10,058 nt of DNA from Cloacimonetes bacterium UBA3900 (GTDB lineage Bacteria; Cloacimonadota; Cloacimonadia; Cloacimonadales; Cloacimonadaceae). The notes under the pieces are model-generated. The model was not told where the DNA came from. It saw only the letters and a list, made by a program, of their open reading frames with translations, and did not search any database. The position numbers and the translations under genes are program-made. Location of the stretch: positions 1 to 10,058 of the forward strand of contig DGFM01000019.1 in NCBI GenBank assembly GCA_002391675.1, written 5' to 3'. Of the stretch, positions 1-5,850 are shown piece by piece (position 1 is the first letter of the stretch; each line of letters opens with the position of its first letter).

Positions 1-77
1 GTTGATACAACAAAAAAGCATTTGAAGTGCAAGCTAATTGGCAAGAGCCTATTTGTCAATAGAAAAGAAGCTTTCCC

Positions 78-166
78 CACGAATTACACGAATTGTACGG
101 GCGCTTGCCACAGCGCCGCAAAGGTAGCCGGCGCTCGCTGTAGCGCCGCAATCAAGCGCAGCTTGA
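78..166. repeat. Composite palindromic repeat cluster (three hairpin modules)
   Basis: The cluster starts with two ACGAATT direct copies (80-96 area). Three short hairpins follow: GGCGCT/AGCGCC around loop TGCCAC (100-117, preceded by GTAC), GGCGCT/AGCGCC around loop CGCTGT (130-147), and TCAAGC/GCTTGA around GCA (152-166). Positions 125-166 match 4821-4862 in inverted orientation at 37 of 42 positions by hand count. The CCACGAATT edge is the complement of the ATTCGTGG edge in the copies at 7254 and 8655. It is therefore one member of a dispersed repeat family. No ORF across it is credible. Confidence 0.85.
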
Positions 167-287
167 TGTTTAAACTCGTGAACAGCTATCTACTCAGCTA
201 TTGCGAGTATCGGAAACCCGCACCCCAAAAACCTGATCTCAACCCCCGGAAATTCCCCAGTTTTTCCCCCTTCGAAAAAGTGACCAT

Positions 288-314
288 TTTGGGGCTTAAT
301 TTATTTGCCCCAAA
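288..314. other. Perfect 8-bp inverted repeat (possible terminator of an upstream gene)
   Basis: TTTGGGGC (288-295) pairs with GCCCCAAA (307-314) around an AT-rich 11-nt loop. It lacks a clean T-tract on either side, so it is a weak terminator candidate. Its job is unknown. Confidence 0.5.
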
Positions 315-479
315 CAGATGATTGCGAAACATTTGACTTTTCACCGGGCTTGCCCTCCCTGCGGAACTCCCTAGCCCTCGCTTGCGTAACCTTTGGATTT
401 TCTTTGGGTTACTTGTGGATCCCAAAGGAGACCCACAGGAGCCCCTAAGGGAGGACGCATCAAATCGACGTTTTACAAG

Positions 480-504
480 GCGGTTTTGTTTTCGCAAAAA
501 CCGC
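480..504. other. Perfect 8-bp inverted repeat with T/A-rich arms
   Basis: GCGGTTTT (480-487) pairs with AAAACCGC (497-504) around a 9-nt loop. It could be a terminator-like or structural hairpin. No adjacent gene explains it. Confidence 0.5.
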
Positions 505-566
505 TCTCAGGTCAAATATTTCAGAAAGCCCGTCCGTTTCAGGTGCAGGGGATTAGAAACGAACTC

Positions 567-581
567 CTACTAAAATAGTAG
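567..581. other. Small 6-bp hairpin
   Basis: CTACTA (567-572) and TAGTAG (576-581) flank AAA. It lies about 50 bases upstream of the TTGACA box at 632. It may be chance. Confidence 0.35.
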
Positions 582-724
582 CCAAATGTGCGAGCCTTGA
601 GTGGCTCCAAAAAAATCATCTGAAAATGTGATTGACAAATTATAGTATTCAGATAAGTGGTATTGGCATAAGATATAGGAAATAAAAAGATATGAATTAA
701 ACTGACAAACCCAAGAGGATAACG

Positions 725-3166
725 ATGAGAGTGCGTAGTCTATTGGCCTTACTTGTTTTATTGGTTTTTATACAGGGATGCCGTTTTTCCCCTGCGTCCC
801 CGTCGCATCAATTTGTCTTGAACAAATCAATTAATCCAGACCGATATATGCAGCAATGGCGTTTTGTGGATGTAAGCGAGGATGAAGTTGCCAAGCTTTT
901 GGTGGTGGGTGAATACAAAAACAATTATCAGCCTTTCTTGATCAAGAATCAAAACACGGATATTCATAGCCAGTTAAACATAATTCATCCCCTGATGAGC
1001 TTTAAGGTGCTTTACAATGAATACGATGATTCCAATTGGCTTTTCTACAGTTTCAACGACGGCAACCGGGTGTATCTGCAAGCTGCCAGGTATGTCTGGG
1101 AAAAGAAGCTCAAGCGGGCAAACTATCATTTTCAGCCAATAGACCGTACTGATTCGTTTGACTTTGGGCCCAACTACCAGTGGGTTGGAAGTATGACCCC
1201 CGTGATGATAAAAGATATAGACGGCGACGATGAGATCGAGCTGGTCTGTTTGGGGGCGAGTGCCTACAGGGCCAATCCGAGAGGCATCTTTGTTTATGAT
1301 CTGATGTCTGGAAGATTGAAGTGGCAGCTCGATACGGCGGCCAATATCTCCAGCCTGATCTACGAGGATTTTGATCTGGATGGTGAGAAAGACCTGATTG
1401 CATCGACCGTGGCGCTGAAGAACAATCAAAAGATCATCAATGGCACCAGCGACCACAGTCCGTCGATCTTTGCCTGCAACGCAAAGGGTGAATTGATCTT
1501 TGTGGAGAAGTGCTTCGATGGCTTTGGGCAGGTGCTGCTGGAATCTGCTGATCTCGACAATGATGGGACAAGCGACATCATCCGTATCGACCATACCTGG
1601 GGCACGGACAACCACAAAAACTCTGTCAGCATAATCAAGCCAACCGGGAGCAAATTTGTCACGCAGAGGCGTTATGAATTTGAGACTCCGATTACACGGG
1701 AATTCCGGCCTCTGATTACGAATTTGGATGAATCCAATGAGAAGTATATCTTTGTCAGCAACAAGCTGAATGGTTTGATCATTCTGGATAAAGAGCTCCA
1801 GAAGGTGGAGCATGATCTGGACATGAGCGTCAGGCGGATCGAAAGCATCAAGGACATCGACAATGACAACAAGAAAGAGATTCTTTTGCTCGGTGGCGAC
1901 AACGAGTTCATCATCCTAAACAGCGCACTCAAGGTGGAAGCCAGGATCGAGAACCCTTTCCCCAGCGATGATAAAACCAAAGCTGATATTATCCGAAACG
2001 GCAAAGAAAAGCCCAAGCGCATAGCGATAGTCTGTCACACGGGGATTAACTACTATGATTATCTGCTTTTGCCTTGGCATCAGCTGCTTTGGCAGTGGAT
2101 CGAGACCTTGCTTCCGATTTTGTTTGGCTTGATGCTGATTGCCCTGATACTGATGGGAATCAGGATAGCCAATTCCAACAAAAGAGAAGCCATCTTCCTG
2201 AGCCAAACTCAACTGGGCGTAATGGTCGTGTCCAGGCGTCGCATCATCAAGATAAATCCGGCCATGCTCTCCCTGCTTGGTGATGGCCAACCCGCTGAAA
2301 AGATAGATCTTGAGTGGTTGGCCAGCCATCATTCGGGCTTGTATAAAGAGCTAAAGGCGTTTTGCCATAGTGTGGCTGTCTCAACTGCCAAGGATGTAAG
2401 TTTAGGTCATGATTCTGACCATGAGGCTCATATCTTGATGCATAGACTGTGCTACCTCCCTTGCAGAATTATGGTTATGCTTTCTGTGCGGACAAATGTC
2501 AACGATCAAAGTAGCGAGAAAGTTCAATGGGCAGAGACCTCCAGACGGCTTTCGCATCATGTGCGCAGGCATATCTCCAATATCCTGCTTGCACTTAATA
2601 TATTGGAAAATAATGCCGACCCTGCCGAACAAACCGCCAAACGGGAGATTATCAGGGATGAAGTGGACCGGATCAAGAGATTTACGCAGGCTTTTCAGCG
2701 CTTTTCCGAGATGGGAGAGTATCAACTCAAAGTTATTGACATCGTACCCTGGTTGGAAAACAGCATCAGACGTTTCCATATACCACCCAATATCGAGGTT
2801 ATCAAAGACTGGTCTTTGGCCTCATTGCCGGCCCTGATCGAGCCGATCCGCTTTGAGGAAGTGATGGTCAATATACTCACCAATGCCATCGAATCGATGC
2901 CCGATGGCGGCATACTCAGAGCATCCCTGACGGCTCGTAATGATGGTAAGGTCTTGATTGAGATTGAGGACAATGGCGTCGGAATTCCTGAGAAATATTT
3001 AGCTGATATCTGGCAGCCGTTCTTTACCACCAAACAGAGCGGAACGGGTATCGGCCTGCCCGAAGTGAAGAAGATACTCAGCTCGATGCACGGTGAAATT
3101 GAGCTGATCAGTGAAGAAGGTGTGGGAACCACGGTATCTATCTTACTAATAGGAGAAAACCAATGA
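725..3166 (+). CDS. Membrane sensor histidine kinase with VCBS/FG-GAP-like extracytoplasmic domain (NtrY/NtrB-type core)
   Basis: This 813-aa protein should sense an extracytoplasmic signal and control phosphorylation of the regulator encoded next. The N-terminus is a hydrophobic signal ending in FIQGC (Cys19), lipobox-like. Residues about 150-400 carry four DxDxDG-type repeats, calcium-site-like loops of VCBS/FG-GAP propellers: DIDGDDE (164), DFDLDGE (215), DLDNDGT (276) and DIDNDNK (377). A membrane helix spans about 456-478, followed by a short PAS-like stretch from about 492. The dimerisation helix (about 601-665) resembles NtrY, and H611 aligns with the phospho-acceptor. However, the usual HE-x-x-NP reads HH-V-R-R-H, lacking the acidic +1 residue. 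The ATPase domain is complete: N box around N716/N720, EDNGVG (748-753), FFTTK (766-770) and GTGIGL (773-778). AGAGGA at 714-719 supports the ATG. The stop overlaps the regulator start (ATGA). Kinase identity is firm; ligand and target are unknown. Confidence 0.93.
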   Translation: MRVRSLLALLVLLVFIQGCRFSPASPSHQFVLNKSINPDRYMQQWRFVDVSEDEVAKLLVVGEYKNNYQPFLIKNQNTDIHSQLNIIHPLMSFKVLYNEYDDSNWLFYSFNDGNRVYLQAARYVWEKKLKRANYHFQPIDRTDSFDFGPNYQWVGSMTPVMIKDIDGDDEIELVCLGASAYRANPRGIFVYDLMSGRLKWQLDTAANISSLIYEDFDLDGEKDLIASTVALKNNQKIINGTSDHSPSIFACNAKGELIFVEKCFDGFGQVLLESADLDNDGTSDIIRIDHTWGTDNHKNSVSIIKPTGSKFVTQRRYEFETPITREFRPLITNLDESNEKYIFVSNKLNGLIILDKELQKVEHDLDMSVRRIESIKDIDNDNKKEILLLGGDNEFIILNSALKVEARIENPFPSDDKTKADIIRNGKEKPKRIAIVCHTGINYYDYLLLPWHQLLWQWIETLLPILFGLMLIALILMGIRIANSNKREAIFLSQTQLGVMVVSRRRIIKINPAMLSLLGDGQPAEKIDLEWLASHHSGLYKELKAFCHSVAVSTAKDVSLGHDSDHEAHILMHRLCYLPCRIMVMLSVRTNVNDQSSEKVQWAETSRRLSHHVRRHISNILLALNILENNADPAEQTAKREIIRDEVDRIKRFTQAFQRFSEMGEYQLKVIDIVPWLENSIRRFHIPPNIEVIKDWSLASLPALIEPIRFEEVMVNILTNAIESMPDGGILRASLTARNDGKVLIEIEDNGVGIPEKYLADIWQPFFTTKQSGTGIGLPEVKKILSSMHGEIELISEEGVGTTVSILLIGENQ

Positions 3167-4503
3167 AGAGACCGGTTGTCCTGATCGCAGACGATGATCA
3201 GGTCTTTTGTGAACTCATGCACAGCGTTATTTCAGCAGCAGGTTACGAAGTGCACACCGCCAATGGCCTGGATGCCTGCATCAATTGTTTGCAGCAAAGG
3301 CGCGTAGATATTTTGTTTCAGGATTTATGCTTCCCGGCCTTGAGTGATGGGTATGAAGCGCTGGATTATGCTCATGAAAAACATCCTGAGACCACGGTAA
3401 TCATGATTTCGGGGGAGGGGCATATTCCGGATGCAGTCCGGGCTTTGAAGTGCGGAGCTGTAGATTTTATCGAAAAACCCATTCATCCGGAACATATCTT
3501 GGCCAAGATCATGGCCAAGGAGAGCCAGATAGACCTGGAAGAGAGCAATAAAAGCCTGGCTATCAAGGCAATCGGTATGGTTGGCACTTCCCAGCCCATG
3601 CAAATTGTGTATGAGAACATTATCCGGGCGGCCCGATTTGATACGCCTGTGCTCATTACCGGCGAAACAGGAGTGGGGAAGGAATTGGTGGCCCGGGCCA
3701 TTCACAAACTCAGCAAGGTTGCGGATAAAAACCTGATCACCGTAAACTGTGGTGCCATCCCGGACGACCTGATAGAAGCGGAACTGTTTGGCTATGAACA
3801 GGGTGCATTTACGCATGCCGTTAAAGCACGCAAGGGATTCTTTGAATATGCTGACGGCAGCTCCATCTTCCTGAACGAGATCGGCGAGCTGCCCTTTCAT
3901 GTGCAAGCCAAGCTGCTCAGGGTCTTATCGGAAGGCGAAGTGCAAAAAATCGGCGGCGAGAAACTCAACATCAAAACCCGGGTGATCTGTGATACCAACC
4001 GTGATTTACAGCAAGCCATCCAAGACAATCTGTTTCGCGAAGACCTCTTTTACAGAATCAGCACCATGAGAATCCACGTTCCGCCGCTGAGAGAGCGGAT
4101 AGAAGATATACCCGCTTTGGCCAATTATTTCCTGGATAGCTTTTCTGCAGCCAACAACCTGCCCCAGAAACCAATAACTCCGCAAGCGATGCAATGGCTT
4201 TCAGAGCAAACCTGGAATGGAAATGTGCGGGAACTGAAAAACACCATCGAGAGGGGTGTAATAAATGCCAAAAACGACCATATCACGGTGGTGGATTTAC
4301 ACCCCGATAATGAACGGGCCCGCAAACGCCAGGCTGTCATCAATTCCAGCTCCTTCCGCCATGCCAGGCAGGAGTTTGAAAAAGAGTTTATTATCAATGC
4401 TTTAGCAAGACACAACGGCAATATCACCCAAACCGCAAAAGCGATAGAATATGATAAATCTAACCTGATAAAGAAGATGAAGAGGTACGGGATTAGGCCC
4501 TGA
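3163..4503 (+). CDS. NtrC/NtrX-family response regulator: REC, AAA+ (sigma-54 interaction type), Fis HTH
   Basis: This 446-aa regulator is the likely partner of the overlapping kinase gene. AGGAG at 3151-3155 and ATGA coupling support the start. The receiver (about 5-118) keeps the acidic pocket D10-D12, phospho-acceptor D54, S83 and K105. The AAA+ domain (about 138-365) has Walker A GETGVGKE (167-174), a sensor I-like DTNRDL (277-282), arginine-finger region FREDLFYRI (291-299), and NGNVREL (352-358). The Fis-type HTH is at about 403-443. Two hallmark motifs deviate: the sigma-54 contact loop reads GAFTHA (214-219) instead of GAFTGA, and Walker B reads IFLNE (235-239) instead of FLDE, losing the aspartate. 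In the wider family, loss of an intact GAFTGA is known in regulators that act without sigma-54. It may therefore be an altered sigma-54 activator or a regulator of another kind. A decayed second copy of its 3' end lies at 4926-5204. Confidence 0.95.
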   Translation: MKRPVVLIADDDQVFCELMHSVISAAGYEVHTANGLDACINCLQQRRVDILFQDLCFPALSDGYEALDYAHEKHPETTVIMISGEGHIPDAVRALKCGAVDFIEKPIHPEHILAKIMAKESQIDLEESNKSLAIKAIGMVGTSQPMQIVYENIIRAARFDTPVLITGETGVGKELVARAIHKLSKVADKNLITVNCGAIPDDLIEAELFGYEQGAFTHAVKARKGFFEYADGSSIFLNEIGELPFHVQAKLLRVLSEGEVQKIGGEKLNIKTRVICDTNRDLQQAIQDNLFREDLFYRISTMRIHVPPLRERIEDIPALANYFLDSFSAANNLPQKPITPQAMQWLSEQTWNGNVRELKNTIERGVINAKNDHITVVDLHPDNERARKRQAVINSSSFRHARQEFEKEFIINALARHNGNITQTAKAIEYDKSNLIKKMKRYGIRP

Positions 4504-4514
4504 ATGTATGGGTG

Positions 4515-4616
4515 TTCCGTAGGGGCGCTCGCCGTAGCGCTCTGTATGGCCGCTTGCCAAAGCGACCAAACCTGTAGCCGGCGGTCGCCGAACCGCCGCC
4601 AGCAAGCACCGCTTGC
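4515..4616. repeat. Tandem palindromic modules directly after the regulator gene
   Basis: Four hairpin units occur in a row: GGCGCT/AGCGCT with loop CGCCGT (4524-4541), GTATGG-CCGCT/AGCG-ACC with loop TGCCAA (4544-4567), GGCGGT/ACCGCC with loop CGCCGA (4580-4597), and GCAAGC/GCTTGC with loop ACC (4602-4616). Stem sequences differ between units while self-complementarity is kept. With no other terminator visible after 4503, these hairpins may end or stabilise the operon mRNA; that is inference. Confidence 0.85.
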
Positions 4617-4673
4617 TTCATGTACGACCACTCTCCAAAGTACCGCTTCAACTCCTCCCCCTCAAAGCAGGGG

Positions 4674-4733
4674 ATACTTTCCATCGGCATTCAAGCGAAT
4701 GCCGTTAAAGGTCGCTTCAGCGAGCGACCGTAC
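4674..4733. repeat. Palindromic modules, paralogous to the copy at 8660
   Basis: CGGCATTC/GAATGCCG (4685-4704) forms a perfect 8-bp stem. GGTCGCT/AGCGACC with loop TCAGCG (4710-4729) follows, then GTAC. The flank TTTCCATCGGCA and the following GGTCGCTT recur at 8662-8697, so the two are copies of the same composite element. The gap 4617-4673 and the stretch 4734-4817 show nothing I recognise. Confidence 0.8.
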
Positions 4734-4817
4734 ATCTGTGGCGCAGTCTGCAGCTCCCTCTTTCAACCATAGTCTCCATTAGCTGAACTGCCACAGATAG
4801 CGGCTTCGACACTGAAA

Positions 4818-4932
4818 ACTTCAAGCTCCGCTTGATTGCGGCGGTGCAGCTAACGCCGGCTACCTCAGGGTCGCTGTGGCAAGCGACCATACCTGCGCAG
4901 CCGCTCCCCCCCCCCTTTCGTGGTAGAAAAAC
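4818..4932. repeat. Composite palindromic repeat with poly-C tract, fused to the regulator remnant
   Basis: Positions 4821-4862 are an inverted copy of 125-166. They are followed by GGTCGCT/AGCGACC with loop GTGGCA (4869-4888), then TGCGCAGCCGC, a run of ten C (4906-4915), TTCGTGG and AGAAAAAC. The last part is the same module as 7272-7331 and 8708-8767. At GAAAAAC (4926-4932) the sequence switches into the copy of the regulator gene, which has the same letters at 4236-4242. Confidence 0.85.
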
Positions 4933-5204
4933 ACCATCGAAAAGGGGTGTAAAAACTCCACCTCACGGTGGTGAATTTACACCCCGACAATAATTCTACT
5001 CACAAACAACGGAATACTATCAATCTGAACCCCTTCCGCCACGCCAGGTAGGAGTTTGAAAAAGAGTTTATTATCAATGCTTTAGCAAAGCACAATGGCA
5101 ACATCACCCAAACCGCAAAAGCGATAGAACATGATAAATCCAACCTGATAAAGAAGATGAAAAGGTATGAAATTCGACCCCCTAATCTGAGCTTTCCGGG
5201 GTAA
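4926..5204 (+). pseudogene. Decayed second copy of the response regulator C-terminus (Fis HTH region)
   Basis: Positions 4926-5180 match 4236-4500 of the intact regulator, about 690 bases upstream, with the same strand and order. The copy lost about 11 bases after 4950, which breaks the frame, and has TAG at 5049-5051 where the intact gene has a Gln codon. Beyond that stop the reading frame stays open and reads almost the same HTH: Arg to Lys, Tyr to His and Gly to Glu are the only amino-acid changes I see up to the original end, while several differences are synonymous. The original stop is lost and the frame runs four codons past the shared residues and one extra Pro to TAA at 5202-5204. 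No ATG/GTG/TTG start with a ribosome binding site precedes the open part, so it is probably not translated. Confidence 0.85.
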
Positions 5205-5279
5205 AATCACTACTGGGGGGAGATTTTGGCTATCGGTCTAACTATTCGCATAACAATACGTTAAGAAATTGGAGCGAAT
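5203..5279. promoter_or_regulatory. Possible upstream activator sites (inverted repeats)
   Basis: Two inverted repeats sit just upstream of the sigma-54-like element: AAAATC (5203-5208) with GATTTT (5222-5227), and ATTCGC (5244-5249) with GCGAAT (5274-5279). Activators of the NtrC family bind dyad sites in this kind of position. Short dyads arise by chance, so this is only a candidate. Confidence 0.25.
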
Positions 5280-5295
5280 TGGCCCCGACCTTGCT
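5279..5295 (+). promoter_or_regulatory. Sigma-54-type -24/-12 promoter
   Basis: TTGGCCCCGACCTTGCT fits TTGGC-N7-TTGCW. The GG (5281-5282) and GC (5293-5294) are separated by exactly ten bases, as sigma-54 requires. Transcription would start near 5305-5306, just before an AGGAG-type site (5319-5323) and a GTG codon at 5331. It lies downstream of an NtrC-type regulator and its remnant. The match and placement are seen directly; function is inferred. Confidence 0.5.
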
Positions 5296-5330
5296 CCTTC
5301 TGTTTATATAAATATTTCAGGAGTTATATT

Positions 5331-5531
5331 GTGATAGATATTCTTACACTACACATACTGGCAACTTTGGCCGTGTTTTGCTGTCCGCAAAGCACAGGCA
5401 ACTATTTGTTTGCCAGTTCAACCGCCGTGTTATCTTCATATTCAATCGTTGGGAGCCGCGTATTGTTTGTTGAAGTTGACTTCAAACAATGCGACTCTCA
5501 CCCCAAACCCAGGAATGAGGCTGTCGGATGA
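5331..5531 (+). CDS. Doubtful small ORF downstream of the sigma-54-like promoter
   Basis: A 66-codon frame starts at GTG, with CAGGAG at 5318-5323 and about 7 bases of spacing. The N-terminus is moderately hydrophobic (ILTLHILATLAVF) and ends at a CC pair, but there is no clear signal peptide or lipobox. I recognise no family. The next frame overlaps it by ATGA (5528-5531), a coupling also used by the kinase-regulator pair. In favour are the promoter and ribosome binding site; against are the odd composition and the lack of motifs. It may be a real small protein, the 5' part of a broken gene, or chance in an untranslated RNA. Confidence 0.3.
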   Translation: MIDILTLHILATLAVFCCPQSTGNYLFASSTAVLSSYSIVGSRVLFVEVDFKQCDSHPKPRNEAVG

Positions 5532-5827
5532 ATGCATACACCTTGTTTAACAATAAGCGTCGCACATTATTCTTTACTGTCTGTGTATCATGCAACCGGA
5601 GCAATTATTCCACGTATGCTTGGATCGGACAATCCAACATTGGAGATGCAACCGGCATTGCCTATCTATACCATAAAACAGGCAAAGCCACCAATACTCT
5701 TACCCTCCCTTTGCAACATTTGTCAACATTAGTGACTAACATGAGGGATACCCGATGCCCTCAAACAAACGGAGAAATAAATGATTGGAATATATGCCAA
5801 CATTTAGGACTCAACAACCAACATTAA
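5528..5827 (+). CDS. Very doubtful ORF overlapping the previous one
   Basis: This 99-codon frame begins at ATG in an ATGA overlap with the ORF before it, with a weak GAGG upstream. I see no domain, signal peptide or membrane segment. Its last third (from about 5759) runs through a leader sequence that is clearly non-coding in its paralogous position before the lipoprotein gene at 7593. I report it because the coupling is notable, but it may well be spurious. An overlapping 66-codon frame at 5532-5732 is no better. Confidence 0.18.
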   Translation: MNAYTLFNNKRRTLFFTVCVSCNRSNYSTYAWIGQSNIGDATGIAYLYHKTGKATNTLTLPLQHLSTLVTNMRDTRCPQTNGEINDWNICQHLGLNNQH

Positions 5828-5850
5828 AGAATCATTTTAGGAGAATCAAA
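5759..5850 (+). promoter_or_regulatory. 5' leader shared with the lipoprotein gene at 7593
   Basis: Positions 5759-5818 align without gaps to 7507-7566, with 41 of 60 identical by hand count, including CCTCAAA, CCAACA and an exact GACTCAACAAC. Each is followed by a strong ribosome binding site and ATGAGAAA. The genes they precede are unrelated in sequence but both encode exported proteins. Confidence 0.6.

Larger units (their letters stand above)
167..724. other. Non-coding intergenic stretch with isolated hairpins
   Basis: I see no credible gene here. Short ORFs on both strands lack convincing ribosome binding sites and recognisable motifs. The stretch holds inverted repeats at 288-314, 480-504 and 567-581, and an imperfect nested hairpin near 402-450. 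A TTGACA box at 632-637 has no good -10 at 16-18 bp, so I do not call a promoter for the kinase gene, although its promoter must lie in or upstream of this region. Confidence 0.6.

Noticed and set aside
22..321. 99-codon plus-strand ORF
   Set aside because: It runs through the palindromic repeat cluster and a hairpin, has no good ribosome binding site and no recognisable motif.
198..497. 99-codon minus-strand ORF rich in Arg, Ser and Gly
   Set aside because: Low-complexity composition, no ribosome binding site, and it spans several hairpins. It looks like a reading of non-coding DNA.
663..679. TTGGC-N7-ATAGG upstream of the kinase as a sigma-54 promoter
   Set aside because: The -24 half is good, but the -12 half lacks the required GC.
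974..1813. 279-codon minus-strand ORF
   Set aside because: It lies wholly inside the kinase gene, whose frame has clear domain motifs, so it is a shadow.
4493..4690. 65-codon minus-strand ORF (EGEELKRYFGEW)
   Set aside because: More than half of it is repeat modules, and the non-repeat part is only about 25 codons with no start signal.
4504..4782. 92-codon ORF with a lipoprotein-like start (ALCMAAC)
   Set aside because: It is made almost wholly of tandem palindromic modules, and the lipobox resemblance comes from repeat sequence.
4515..4892. CRISPR-like array
   Set aside because: The units are self-complementary hairpins of uneven spacing and sequence, without constant repeats or unique spacers, and no cas gene is present.
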